From: CAJQLB01 sp041392065 | GTDB taxonomy: Bacteria > Bacteroidota > Bacteroidia > Flavobacteriales > Flavobacteriaceae | Assembly (NCBI GenBank): GCA_041392065.1 | Contig: JAWKMU010000001.1 | Location: 62,001-126,000 of the forward strand | Direction: 5' to 3' | DNA: 64,000 bases | In this document: positions 8,404 through 17,880 of the stretch, one piece after another | Layout of the letters: every line of letters begins with the position of its first letter | How positions within the stretch are numbered: the stretch's first letter is position 1 | Translations under genes and position numbers: made by a program | Notes under the pieces: generated by a model | The model's database searches: none | Told to the model about the DNA's origin: nothing | The model's input: the letters and a program-made list of their open reading frames with translations, nothing else

Positions 8404-10821
8404 ATGGAATCAAACATGATTTTTTTGCCTATAGCATTGGCAGTAATTGGACTTCTTTTTATGTTAACGAAAATGGCTTGGGTAAAGAAGCAAGCTGCTG
8501 GAAGTGAAAAAATGCAAGGCATTTCTAAAGCAATTAAAGAAGGTGCTTTAGCCTTTTTAAATGCTGAATACAGATTGTTGGCAATATTTGTTGTCATCGC
8601 ATCTGTTGCACTTGGAGCAATATCTTACTTTGTTGATACAACACATTGGATCATTATAGTAGCCTTTATTATAGGAGCGATTTTCTCAGCTTTAGCTGGA
8701 AACATTGGTATGCGTGTTGCAACCGAAGCGAATGCTCGTACTGCTGAAGCTGCTAAAACAAGCCTTCCTCAAGCGCTTAAAGTATCGTTTGGTGGTGGAA
8801 CAGTAATGGGACTTGGTGTAGCTGGATTAGCTGTGTTAGGACTTAGTTTATTGTTTTTTGTATTTATAAAAATGTTCATTGTAGGTGAAGCCTCTTTTTA
8901 TGATGAAATGACTGTAGCTCTTGAAGCACTTGCTGGTTTCTCTTTAGGTGCTGAATCTATTGCTCTATTTGCTCGTGTTGGTGGAGGAATTTATACTAAA
9001 GCAGCAGACGTTGGTGCAGATTTAGTTGGAAAAGTTGAAGCTGGAATTCCTGAAGATGATCCTCGAAATCCTGCGACTATTGCAGATAACGTTGGAGATA
9101 ATGTTGGTGATGTTGCTGGAATGGGAGCCGATTTATTTGGTAGTTATGTAGCAACAGTATTGGCTGCAATGGTATTAGGTAATTACTTAATTAAAGATAT
9201 GTCTGTTAATGCTCCATTTGCAGATAACTTTAATAATATGGGACCAATCTTATTACCAATAGTAATTGCAGGAGTTGGTATTTTGGCTTCAATCATTGGA
9301 ACTTTCTTAGTAAAAATTTCTAATAATGATGCTAAAGAAGCTCAAGTTCAAAAAGCATTAGATACTGGAAACTGGGCTGCTATCATCTTAACATTGGCTG
9401 CAAGTTTTGGCTTAATAAAATATATGTTGCCAGAAACAATGAACATGAAGTTTTTTGGAGAGGGTTATGTTGAAGTGTCCTCTATGAATGTATTCTGGGC
9501 TGCATGTATTGGATTAGCTGTTGGAGCATTAATTTCTGTAGTGACAGCTTACTATACATCTTTAGGTAAAAAACCAGTTTTGGAAATTGTTCAGAACAGT
9601 TCAACAGGAGCTGCAACCAACATCATTGCAGGTTTGGCAGTTGGTATGAAATCTACTTTTGCTTCAGTAATTCTTTTTGCTGCTGCAATTTATGGCTCTT
9701 ATGAGTTAGCTGGTTTTTATGGTGTTGCTTTGGCAGCATCAGCAATGATGGCAACTACTGCAATGCAGTTGGCTATTGATGCTTTTGGACCAATTGCAGA
9801 TAATGCTGGAGGTGTTGCTGAAATGAGTGAACTTGATCCAGAAGTACGTGAGCGTACAGATATTTTAGATTCTGTTGGTAATACTACTGCTGCTGTAGGT
9901 AAAGGTTTTGCTATTGCATCAGCTGCATTAACAGCCTTGGCTTTATTTGCTGCTTATGTTACATTTACAGGAATTGATGGTATTAATATTTTTAAAGCTG
10001 ATGTATTAGCTATGTTATTTGTTGGTGGAATGATTCCAGTAATCTTTTCAGCTTTAGCAATGCAATCGGTTGGTAAAGCAGCTATGGAAATGGTACATGA
10101 AGTTCGTCGTCAGTTTAGAGAAATTCCTGGAATTATGGAAGGAACAGGTACACCTGAATATGCAAAATGTGTGGATATCTCTACTCAAGCTGCCTTAAAA
10201 GAAATGATCTTACCAGGTTTAATTACAATCATTACTCCAATTTTAATTGGACTCTTTTTTGGTGCTGAGCCATTAGGAGGTTATATGGCTGGAGTTTGTG
10301 TTAGTGGTGTAATGTGGGCAATTTTCCAAAACAATGCTGGTGGAGCTTGGGATAATGCTAAAAAATCTTTTGAAGCTGGAGTAGAAATTAATGGACAAAT
10401 GACTTATAAAGGAAGTGATGCTCATAAAGCTGCTGTAACAGGTGATACTGTTGGAGATCCTTTTAAAGATACTTCAGGACCATCAATGAATATTTTAATT
10501 AAATTAACATGTTTAGTTGGATTGGTTATTGCTCCGATTTTAGGAGGACATGGTTCAGAATCTGAAATGTCTTTAAATGAAGAAATTGTAAAAAAAGAAA
10601 TGGTCGAAATAAATGATGATGGAACAACTGGAAATGCAGTAGCAACTTTAACAAAAACCACAACCGTAAATGGAGTAACTACTACTGAAGAAAAAACAGT
10701 TGAAGGAACACTTGAAGAAGTTCAAGCCAAAATAAAGGCTATGAATAATGGCGAAAAAGTTGATGATGTAAAGGTGAATGTCTCTAAAACAAAAACGGAA
10801 GAAGTTGAAGAGAATAACTAA
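8404..10821 (+). CDS. hppA: Membrane-bound, cation-pumping pyrophosphatase
   Basis: 805 residues with many membrane spans. The pyrophosphate/Mg-binding block is clear at about residues 200-240 (DVGADLVGKVEAG, DDPRNPATIADNVGDN) and again near 460 (DAFGPIADNAGGVAEM) and 675 (DTVGDPFKDTSGP). The enzyme hydrolyses cytoplasmic PPi and pumps H+ and/or Na+ across the inner membrane. The segment GNTTAAVGKGFAIAS near residue 495 has Ala where K+-independent enzymes carry Lys, so K+ dependence is expected; which ion is pumped is not decided here. The conserved domain ends near residue 715. About 85 further residues form a soluble Thr/Glu/Lys-rich tail that the core family lacks. A single-gene unit with its own promoter and terminator. 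Confidence 0.93.
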   Translation: MESNMIFLPIALAVIGLLFMLTKMAWVKKQAAGSEKMQGISKAIKEGALAFLNAEYRLLAIFVVIASVALGAISYFVDTTHWIIIVAFIIGAIFSALAGNIGMRVATEANARTAEAAKTSLPQALKVSFGGGTVMGLGVAGLAVLGLSLLFFVFIKMFIVGEASFYDEMTVALEALAGFSLGAESIALFARVGGGIYTKAADVGADLVGKVEAGIPEDDPRNPATIADNVGDNVGDVAGMGADLFGSYVATVLAAMVLGNYLIKDMSVNAPFADNFNNMGPILLPIVIAGVGILASIIGTFLVKISNNDAKEAQVQKALDTGNWAAIILTLAASFGLIKYMLPETMNMKFFGEGYVEVSSMNVFWAACIGLAVGALISVVTAYYTSLGKKPVLEIVQNSSTGAATNIIAGLAVGMKSTFASVILFAAAIYGSYELAGFYGVALAASAMMATTAMQLAIDAFGPIADNAGGVAEMSELDPEVRERTDILDSVGNTTAAVGKGFAIASAALTALALFAAYVTFTGIDGINIFKADVLAMLFVGGMIPVIFSALAMQSVGKAAMEMVHEVRRQFREIPGIMEGTGTPEYAKCVDISTQAALKEMILPGLITIITPILIGLFFGAEPLGGYMAGVCVSGVMWAIFQNNAGGAWDNAKKSFEAGVEINGQMTYKGSDAHKAAVTGDTVGDPFKDTSGPSMNILIKLTCLVGLVIAPILGGHGSESEMSLNEEIVKKEMVEINDDGTTGNAVATLTKTTTVNGVTTTEEKTVEGTLEEVQAKIKAMNNGEKVDDVKVNVSKTKTEEVEENN

Positions 10822-10842
10822 TTTTTTAATTTTGTAGATAAC

Positions 10843-10872
10843 AAAAAACCACACTTATCAGTGTGGTTTTTT
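10843..10872. terminator. Bidirectional terminator between hppA and the S9 peptidase gene
   Basis: A 12-bp perfect stem (10843-10854 with 10861-10872, 6-nt loop) begins with six A and ends with six T. It can end transcription of convergent hppA (+) and the peptidase gene (-). Confidence 0.85.
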
Positions 10873-10886
10873 GTTTTAAAGAGATA

Positions 10887-13400
10887 TTAATTCTGAGGTT
10901 TGTCTCTATTCATCTCTGTAATGTCAACACTGGTAGCTTCTTTTCCTAAAAAATATTTACTAAAATGATCTGCTCTTAACCAGAACGAGTATTCTGTCAT
11001 ACTTCCAAAACCATGACGCTGTCCTGGCATGATCATAAACTTAAATCGCTTGTTGTTTTTTATAAGCTCATTGGCCATTCTGTAAGTTCCTCCTGGATGT
11101 ACATTGTTATCAACATCACCATGAATTAACATTAAGTGTCCTTTTAGGTTTTTGGCTAAGGATTGGTTATCATCAATAATGTACTTGTATTTTACATTGC
11201 CATCATCATCCATTTCTTCTTTAACACCATGATGTGTTTCACTCCACCAACTGTTATAAATATTATTGTCATGATTTCCAGCTGATGATACTGCAGCTTT
11301 AAAGAAATCTGGGTATACTAACATGGCTGCTGTAGACATAAATCCACCTCCTGAATGGCCATAAATACCAACTTTACTAATATCAATAAATTTGTGCTGG
11401 TCTGCTAATTGCTCAGCTACATATTTTTTGTCAGCTAAACCATAATCTCTAAGGTTACCATAGCCATAGTTATGATACCATTTAGAACGATCTGGATGAC
11501 CTCCTCTATTTCCCATAGTAATTACAATAAAGCCTACTTGGGCCATTCTGTCTAAACGATCCATACTTAACGAAAATGATTTGTTAACAGCTTCGGTTTG
11601 TGGCCCAGGATATACATATTCTAATAATGGATAACTCTTGCTTTCATCAAAGTCAAAAGGTTTGTACATCACTCCATAAATATCTGTCACACCATCGTCA
11701 GCTTTCACCTTGAATGGCTCAGGAAATTTATAACCAGTTGCCATGAGTTGTGATAAATCTGCTTCTTCCAATTGCATTACAACATTACCTGAACTATTTC
11801 GTAATTCGGATTTTGGCGTAGTATTAACTCTGGAATAGTTACTTACAAAAAAGGCATTAGAATCAGACATACTTGTATTAGTATTATAATCTCCTGGATT
11901 TAGAGCTTTAAGTCCTGTTCCGTTAAGGTTAATCTTATACAAGTGTTCGTAATAAGGATCTTGGTCTTTAGGTATTCCGTGTGCTGTAAAATAAAGGATC
12001 CTAGATTTTTCATCAACACCTACTGCATTTTCTACATGGTAAGAACCGTTGGTTACTTGGTTTTTGAGGTTTCCTTCAGAATCGTATAAATAGTAATGTG
12101 CCCAACCATCGCGTTCTGCCCAATGCAGCATTTCAGTTTCGTTATTAAAAAGCACTAAATTTCTGGACTCAATATAAGTATTAAAGCGTTCCTCGATTAA
12201 CACTTTTACATCTCCTGTATTAATATCAGCAACACAGATATCTAGCTTTTTACGGTCGCGACTTATTGTACTGAAATATACTTTTCCCTTTTTGGATAGT
12301 AATAGTGATGGTTGAAAATCATCATCAGCATTAGATTGTTTTCTTGGTTCACGATACACTGAAACACTTTGTTGCTTTGTTGTATCTAATTTCACATTGT
12401 TTATGCTCTTAGAAGGAACATCAAAAATTAGCAACTCAGTTTTATAATACTCATCTTCTCCAGGCATATGATATTTATAGGTTTCAAGAGTTGGTCTTTT
12501 ATTGTCAGTAGAATTTATAACCCATAAATCTTTGATGTGTCTGGAATCTGTTCTTTGAAAGACAAACTTTTTGGAGTCATGAGACCAAGTTACCCAAACA
12601 CCTTTTCTCTTATCCTTGTTTTTTATTTTATCTTCATTGTTTTCTCCTCTTCCGCCTCCACCAAAGCCATAGTTTTCTTCACCATCTTTAGTCCATTGAT
12701 GTTCAACAATGGTTGAGTCTTTTTCATCTTTTACAGCTTTCATAAAATTCTCTTTGTCCATCCAATACAGATTATAGTTTTTGGAAAACAATACTATGGA
12801 ACTATCTGGAGCAACATTAGCCCAGCTTTCCCATTCTTTTTTATCTTCTTTTTTATTGTCAATAATGGTTAAATCATTACTGCCAAGTCTATATTCTAAA
12901 TGGTAGACTTTTTTCTCCATTTTAGGTTTTTTCTTCTTTTTTGTTGAAGTTGAATCTTGTTCGGTTTCCTTCTTTTCATCTTCATCGACTGCTTCAACTT
13001 CTTCTGTTGAAGTCACTCTAAAACGAATAGCAGTTTCATTTTTTACAAATTTAAAGTCCATACGAGGTAAGTTTTGAGCGTCATAAGGATCTCTAGTGAT
13101 TTCGGTTAACCATCTTGCCATTTTTTCATTGTCAAAAAGCTTGGTTCTGGTTCTGTTATCAGCATCTACTAAATAGTAGTTAGAGCCTTCAGTAGTTTTG
13201 TACTGATACCAAAAACGGTTACCTCTTTTTAACCAATGAGGTCTGACTGAAGTTGAATGCACTAATTTCCCCAAATTTGTAGGAGAATATTTTGCTGCTT
13301 GTCTGTAATTAGGAATTGGTATGTTGTTTTCTGAAATGTCTTGAGCATGTACAACAGAAAAGCTCAGTATAATACTGAACATAAAAAATAAATTTCTCAT
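10887..13400 (-). CDS. S9 family (DPP IV-like) serine peptidase, secreted
   Basis: 837 residues from the ATG at 13400 (MRNLFFMFSIILSFSVVHAQ, a signal peptide); the longer frame to 13448 begins with TTG and would bury the signal. The first about 560 residues form a beta-propeller-like region with a Lys/Glu-rich low-complexity insert near 150. The C-terminal alpha/beta hydrolase domain has the nucleophile in GIYGHSGGGFMS, Asp in LIHGDVDNNVHPG and His in MPGQRHGFG. Likely a periplasmic dipeptidyl- or prolyl-peptidase. It shares a terminator with hppA and appears monocistronic. Confidence 0.9.
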   Translation of the reverse strand: MRNLFFMFSIILSFSVVHAQDISENNIPIPNYRQAAKYSPTNLGKLVHSTSVRPHWLKRGNRFWYQYKTTEGSNYYLVDADNRTRTKLFDNEKMARWLTEITRDPYDAQNLPRMDFKFVKNETAIRFRVTSTEEVEAVDEDEKKETEQDSTSTKKKKKPKMEKKVYHLEYRLGSNDLTIIDNKKEDKKEWESWANVAPDSSIVLFSKNYNLYWMDKENFMKAVKDEKDSTIVEHQWTKDGEENYGFGGGGRGENNEDKIKNKDKRKGVWVTWSHDSKKFVFQRTDSRHIKDLWVINSTDNKRPTLETYKYHMPGEDEYYKTELLIFDVPSKSINNVKLDTTKQQSVSVYREPRKQSNADDDFQPSLLLSKKGKVYFSTISRDRKKLDICVADINTGDVKVLIEERFNTYIESRNLVLFNNETEMLHWAERDGWAHYYLYDSEGNLKNQVTNGSYHVENAVGVDEKSRILYFTAHGIPKDQDPYYEHLYKINLNGTGLKALNPGDYNTNTSMSDSNAFFVSNYSRVNTTPKSELRNSSGNVVMQLEEADLSQLMATGYKFPEPFKVKADDGVTDIYGVMYKPFDFDESKSYPLLEYVYPGPQTEAVNKSFSLSMDRLDRMAQVGFIVITMGNRGGHPDRSKWYHNYGYGNLRDYGLADKKYVAEQLADQHKFIDISKVGIYGHSGGGFMSTAAMLVYPDFFKAAVSSAGNHDNNIYNSWWSETHHGVKEEMDDDGNVKYKYIIDDNQSLAKNLKGHLMLIHGDVDNNVHPGGTYRMANELIKNNKRFKFMIMPGQRHGFGSMTEYSFWLRADHFSKYFLGKEATSVDITEMNRDKPQN

Positions 13401-13503
13401 AAGAATAGAATGGTTGGTCGTAGTAAACAAATGTTTATAATACGCCAATTTAATAAATTAAATAAAGACTATACTTATAAGACACTCTAATTAACACAAT
13501 GTA

Positions 13504-14043
13504 TTAATTGTTTCTTTCAAAAATGTAAGTTTCAGTTCTTGTTCTTGTTACAAGAACATTGTCAGAATTAGTTTCTGAACTTGTCTCGTGAGAAGTATAT
13601 TTTAAGGTTGTTTGATTTAATTCATGAATGGTAATATTCTTATAATCTCCATTCTCATTAAAGGTTAAGTTTGTATTGCTGTTTCTAACATAAGTTCCAT
13701 TATTATCCTTATCTAGGTTAGCAAAATAATAGTACTCTTGACCTTCTTCATTAGTGTAGTAATAGTCTATATTATAGTTGCCATTGAAAGAATAGTTATT
13801 GGGATCTTCTTGAAAAGTAACTCTAAAATCAAGCATCCATCCTTCTGCATAATAAGAAGTGACTGAAGATTCGTTTGATTCTATATGATTTTCTGTTGTT
13901 GTACCATTATATGAAAAACTGGTAACTTCCCAAGTTCCTGAAAGATCTGCAAAAGTTCTTTCTGTACTTGAGCTATCGTCTTTTGAGCAACTAAGAAGGG
14001 AAATCAAAAGAAAGATTAGTGTGGATTTTTTTAATTTTTTCAT
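13504..14043 (-). CDS. Small lipoprotein of unknown function
   Basis: 179 residues from the ATG at 14043 (MKKLKKSTLIFLLISLLSCSKDD); the frame to 14061 would need TTG and adds residues before the signal. Cys19 fits a lipobox (LLSC) followed by a Ser/Asp-rich tether. The rest (LSGTWEVTSFSYNG, then alternating polar/hydrophobic strands rich in Tyr/Asn/Thr) resembles the lipocalin-like lipoproteins common in flavobacteria, where an L-x-G-T-W motif opens the barrel. No enzyme motif is visible. It sits between the S9 peptidase and a nucleoside kinase gene with its own spacing on both sides, so no functional link is clear. Confidence 0.75.
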   Translation of the reverse strand: MKKLKKSTLIFLLISLLSCSKDDSSSTERTFADLSGTWEVTSFSYNGTTTENHIESNESSVTSYYAEGWMLDFRVTFQEDPNNYSFNGNYNIDYYYTNEEGQEYYYFANLDKDNNGTYVRNSNTNLTFNENGDYKNITIHELNQTTLKYTSHETSSETNSDNVLVTRTRTETYIFERNN

Positions 14044-14128
14044 TATTTCTTTTTCTTGCAATTGAACTAATATAGTTCTTTTTTATCAAAAAAAAGATTT
14101 TTTAACAATGAAGTCTAAGGGTAATTGA

Positions 14129-14743
14129 TTAAAATAAACCGTGAATTTCGGCATCAATCTTATTAATGATGCTCCCTAAATCTTCAGGATTATCAACAAA
14201 ATCTAAATTGTCTACGTCAATGATTAGAAGTTTTCCTTTGTCGTAACCATGAATCCAAGCCTCATAACGTTCGTTCAATCTACTTAAATAATCTATACTA
14301 ATAGAGTTTTCGTAATCACGCCCACGCTTATGTATTTGATTGACTAAATTAGGGATAGAACTTCGCAAATAAATTAATAAATCAGGACCCTTTACAAGAG
14401 ATGCCATTAATTCAAACAAAGAAGTATAGTTATTAAAATCACGATTGGTCATTAAACCCATTGCATGCAAATTTGGTGCAAATATGTGAGCGTCTTCGTA
14501 AATGGTTCTATCTTGGATAATTTCTTTACCACTTTCATGAATTTGCAATACTTGACGAAAACGACTGTTTAAAAAATATACTTGCAAATTAAAACTCCAA
14601 CGTTCCATTTGATTGTAAAAATCATCTAAATAAGGATTGTCTACAACATCTTCAAGTTGTGCTTCCCATTTATAGTGTTTTGCGAGTAATTTTGTGAGTG
14701 TAGTTTTCCCTGCGCCAATATTTCCGGCAATTGCAACATGCAT
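14129..14743 (-). CDS. Deoxynucleoside kinase
   Basis: 204 residues. The P-loop GNIGAGKTTLTKLLA lies at 7-21, followed by the base-binding/lid motifs EDVVDNPYLDDFY (about 32), the conserved DRTIYEDAHIF (about 78; DR(S/T) motif) and RGRDYENSI with the LID arginines near 140. This is the dCK/dGK-like deoxynucleoside kinase family: phosphorylation of salvaged deoxynucleosides in the cytoplasm, substrate preference not decidable. Its ATG begins 3 nt after the stop codon of the upstream gene (14747-15526), so the two are co-transcribed. Length is normal for the family. Confidence 0.88.
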   Translation of the reverse strand: MHVAIAGNIGAGKTTLTKLLAKHYKWEAQLEDVVDNPYLDDFYNQMERWSFNLQVYFLNSRFRQVLQIHESGKEIIQDRTIYEDAHIFAPNLHAMGLMTNRDFNNYTSLFELMASLVKGPDLLIYLRSSIPNLVNQIHKRGRDYENSISIDYLSRLNERYEAWIHGYDKGKLLIIDVDNLDFVDNPEDLGSIINKIDAEIHGLF

Positions 14744-14746
14744 AAT

Positions 14747-15526
14747 TTAATCGTTTATTAGTTGGTATTGATGAAGAAATTCATCGTCGTAAATATACAA
14801 GGTTTCGTTGGTTACAAAAAACTGTTTTATTAACAAATTTGGCAATTGTATTGGTATAGCATTTCCTGTATTATTTTTTAAATAAAACAAAAAATTGCTT
14901 TTTTGGAGCACAATATTACCATTACTTTCTCTTAAAGAAATGTAACCATCATTCTTCATTTTTTTGAGCAAACTTCCAAAGTAATTGTATACATACAAGT
15001 AGTTTTTGGTAAGCACCCAACAGGTGTTATAGTTGCTTGTTATCTGAATTACATTTTCTGGAATTGGTAACGTTTTTGCTTTGGTGGTATTGGTTCTATA
15101 ATCAAATAATTCCAATTCTTGAGTATTTTGATTAAAACACCAAATGGTATTGTCGTTTCCAGTTGCAATGTGAGAAATATTTCTAAATGGACGTTTTAGA
15201 TTAAAATTAATTTTTTCGATTTCAGACAATCTATTATCTAAAACAACTACAGTGTTGAAATCTCTATAAAATAGATTAATTTTTAATGGATTAAAAACAT
15301 CTACCTCATTAAGCTGACCTAACTGTAGATTATTATAGATATACTCACTAGTATTTGTTTGCTTTACTAATGCATTTTCACCAATGTAATAGGTGTTTTT
15401 AAAATTGTCTATTTGAATAAGATTATCCTCTTGAGGTTTGATTTTATCAATAAATTGAACATCTATACTATTTTGTGAAAATAATACAGTGCTAAAGGCT
15501 ATAAATAAAAATTTGATGTACTTCAT
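14747..15526 (-). CDS. Secreted protein of unknown function, possible beta-propeller
   Basis: 259 residues with a signal peptide (MKYIKFLFIAFSTVLFSQ). The remainder has regularly spaced blades of the type 'NxxxxLDNRLSEIEKINF', 'DNTIWCFNQNTQELELFD' and 'NTCWVLTKNYLYVYN', suggesting a single beta-propeller such as seen in ligand-binding periplasmic proteins. No catalytic motif is visible. It is immediately followed by the deoxynucleoside kinase gene (3 nt apart) and preceded by the OmpR-type regulator after 34 nt, all on the minus strand, so it may be read through from the two-component genes. Function not recognised. Confidence 0.7.
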   Translation of the reverse strand: MKYIKFLFIAFSTVLFSQNSIDVQFIDKIKPQEDNLIQIDNFKNTYYIGENALVKQTNTSEYIYNNLQLGQLNEVDVFNPLKINLFYRDFNTVVVLDNRLSEIEKINFNLKRPFRNISHIATGNDNTIWCFNQNTQELELFDYRTNTTKAKTLPIPENVIQITSNYNTCWVLTKNYLYVYNYFGSLLKKMKNDGYISLRESNGNIVLQKSNFLFYLKNNTGNAIPIQLPNLLIKQFFVTNETLYIYDDEFLHQYQLIND

Positions 15527-15560
15527 TTGAAGTGGGAAAGTACAAAAATTGAACCACTTT

Positions 15561-16247
15561 TCAACAGATTAATTTATAACCAAATCCTCTTACATTTACA
15601 ATTTGAATCGTTTCGTCATCTTGTAATTTTTTGCGAAGTTTAGTAATAAACACATCCATACTTCTCGCAGAAAAGAAATCTTCTGTTCCCCAAAGCTTTT
15701 TTAATATTAATGAGCGATCTAATACTTCATTTTTGTTTTTTATAAGATGATAAAGTAAATGCGCTTCTCGATGCGTTAACTGCAAACTTTCTTTGTTTTT
15801 ATAGCTTAATAATTGCTTTGGAAAATTAAATGTGTAGTTGCCAATTTCTAGAATATCAGCTGTTTTTTGGAGCTGAGTTCTGTTAAGCAGATTGTTTATT
15901 CTAACAATGAGTTCTTCAATGCTAAAAGGTTTTTTTAAGTAATCGTTTCCTCCTATGTTAAATCCTTCAACAACATCTTCGGTTTGGGATTTTGCAGTTA
16001 AAAAAATGATAGGAATTGTGTCGTTTTCTAATCTAATTTCTTTAGCTAAAGTAAATCCATCTTTTTTAGGCATCATAACATCCAGCACTAAGAGTTCAGG
16101 ATTATGTTGTTTATAAGTTTGATAAGCTTTTTCACCATTTTCACATAGCAATACTTTAAAGTTTCTGGTCTCTAAACTTTCTTTAATTATTTGACCAAGA
16201 GCTGGCTCGTCTTCAGCTAAAAGTATAGTAATTTTCTGCTTATCCAT
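15561..16247 (-). CDS. OmpR/PhoB-family response regulator
   Basis: 228 residues from the ATG at 16247 (MDKQKITILLAEDEP); the in-frame ATG at 16280 would lie well inside the kinase gene and adds residues not expected before the receiver domain. Receiver domain about 1-120: acidic pair in LLAEDEP, phospho-acceptor Asp in LLVLDVMMPKKDG, Lys in DYLKKPF. The C-terminal winged helix (about 130-228; LTHREAHLLYHLI, VNVRGFGYKL) binds DNA. The start overlaps the 3' end of the kinase gene by 8 nt, indicating translational coupling. The divergent GLPGLI/outer-membrane genes are an attractive but unproven target. Confidence 0.9.
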   Translation of the reverse strand: MDKQKITILLAEDEPALGQIIKESLETRNFKVLLCENGEKAYQTYKQHNPELLVLDVMMPKKDGFTLAKEIRLENDTIPIIFLTAKSQTEDVVEGFNIGGNDYLKKPFSIEELIVRINNLLNRTQLQKTADILEIGNYTFNFPKQLLSYKNKESLQLTHREAHLLYHLIKNKNEVLDRSLILKKLWGTEDFFSARSMDVFITKLRKKLQDDETIQIVNVRGFGYKLIC

Positions 16248-17760
16248 TTGGAATTGTGATCTTAAATATAGTCCATTCATTATCTAAATTCAAGTGAATT
16301 GCTCCACCGTGTTTTTCAATAATTTTTTTAGCATAATACAAACCAATTCCAAAACCTTTTACATCGTGTGTGTTCCCTTTTGGGATGCGATAAAACTTCT
16401 CAAAAATTTTATCCTTGTTGGCTTTTGTTATCGTTTTTCCATTATCTGAAATAGTAACTGTAAAACCAATAGTGTTTTGTTGTAGGCTTACTGTAATCTC
16501 ATTGCCGCCGTATTTAATGGCATTATCAATAATATTATTAATCGCGTTTTCAAAATGAAAAGCATCAATTTGAGCATAAATGTCATCTTGAGAACCATCA
16601 AAGGTCAAAGATTTATCAGTAAGTTCTAATTTGTGTTTGTTAACTAAACCTTGTATGAGCTCTGTAATGTTACTTTTCTCTTTTTTTAAGTTTAAGTTTT
16701 CACTATCTAAAGAAGCAGTTTCTAAAAGTTTCTCAACCATTACATTAAGTTTTGTCAATTGATTGTTTGACATATCAATGTATGATTTGGTCTTTTCAGT
16801 ATCACTCAAAACATTGAAATTTTTGATGCTTTCCAAAGCAACACCAATGGTTGAAATAGGAGTTTTAAACTCATGTGTGATATTACTGATAAAGTCATTT
16901 TTTACTTCAGCAATTTGTTTTTGATGTTTGATAACTTTCAATAAATAAAATAAACAGCTAATAACTACCAAAACAAGCAGTGTAGATAATAAAATGCCAG
17001 TAAGAATGCGCTTTAAAATTTCTTTAGTTGTATTTATAAAGTCAATTTTAAGTGAACTGTTATGAGGTAAGAATGTAGAATTTGATAAAGCGCTTAAAGA
17101 AGAGGTGTTTACAAAAGAATCATTAAAGATAACTGGTTTTTTACCTAAGTTGTTTAAGGTTAGTCCATACTTAATATCTAAGTTTTTGCGTTGCAAATCT
17201 TGCTTTAGTAAAGAATCTATTGTTGCTAGATTTAAAGTGTCTTGCGACATCGAAAAAATAACTTTTGAAGTTAGAATTTTAAAACTGTCTATTGATAATG
17301 AGTCTGGAACTGTGTTTTTAAAGCTCTCATACTCAACTTTTTTATTTACAAAATTTCTTTGTTCATGGTTACTATGTATTGTGAGCAATAATGAGTCTGC
17401 TTTTTTACCTTCATAAACATGTATGCCATCAGAATCATCAATATTCACAATTAATGAATCCAAATTAGTAAAATCTTTATCTCTAAAATTAATGGAGTTT
17501 AATATGCTATCAAACTTTCCATCTCTGCCAAAAATATCATCGTGAGAAGTAGCTTCAATGGCAAAACCAATAGTGCTTTTTTCAGCAAGATTTGCATAAT
17601 AAGTTTCAACTGCGTTATCCATACTTGTCTGAACTTCATTGGTTAATTGCTGTTTGTTAACCTCATAGTTCTTATAATTCCAATAAATTTGAATACTGAT
17701 AGTACCCAAAATTACTGCAACAATAATATATAAGATAACTCTATATCTTGCATCATTCAT
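16240..17760 (-). CDS. Transmembrane sensor histidine kinase
   Basis: 506 residues. TM1 at about 7-28 (VILYIIVAVILGTISIQIYW), a periplasmic sensor region of about 220 residues with no recognised fold, TM2 at about 250-272, then HisKA with the phospho-acceptor His in ISNITHEFKTPIS and HATPase boxes (NNIIDNAIKYGG, ISDNGKT, VKGFGIGLYYAKKII). Its partner regulator gene overlaps its 3' end. It is divergently transcribed from two GLPGLI genes and an outer-membrane protein gene across a 120-nt gap, suggesting an envelope-related signalling role (inference). Confidence 0.9.
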   Translation of the reverse strand: MNDARYRVILYIIVAVILGTISIQIYWNYKNYEVNKQQLTNEVQTSMDNAVETYYANLAEKSTIGFAIEATSHDDIFGRDGKFDSILNSINFRDKDFTNLDSLIVNIDDSDGIHVYEGKKADSLLLTIHSNHEQRNFVNKKVEYESFKNTVPDSLSIDSFKILTSKVIFSMSQDTLNLATIDSLLKQDLQRKNLDIKYGLTLNNLGKKPVIFNDSFVNTSSLSALSNSTFLPHNSSLKIDFINTTKEILKRILTGILLSTLLVLVVISCLFYLLKVIKHQKQIAEVKNDFISNITHEFKTPISTIGVALESIKNFNVLSDTEKTKSYIDMSNNQLTKLNVMVEKLLETASLDSENLNLKKEKSNITELIQGLVNKHKLELTDKSLTFDGSQDDIYAQIDAFHFENAINNIIDNAIKYGGNEITVSLQQNTIGFTVTISDNGKTITKANKDKIFEKFYRIPKGNTHDVKGFGIGLYYAKKIIEKHGGAIHLNLDNEWTIFKITIPNG

Positions 17761-17880
17761 ATCTCAAAAGTAATTGTTAATTTAATAGTAAACCAATCGC
17801 TTAACACACGTTAACAGTAGTTAACTAAAAAAAATAATTCAAATGCTCATATTTGTTTTGTAAAATTTAAAATAACAATC

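Noticed and set aside
13401..13448. TTG start for the S9 peptidase
   Set aside because: It would place 16 residues before a complete signal peptide that begins at the ATG at 13400.
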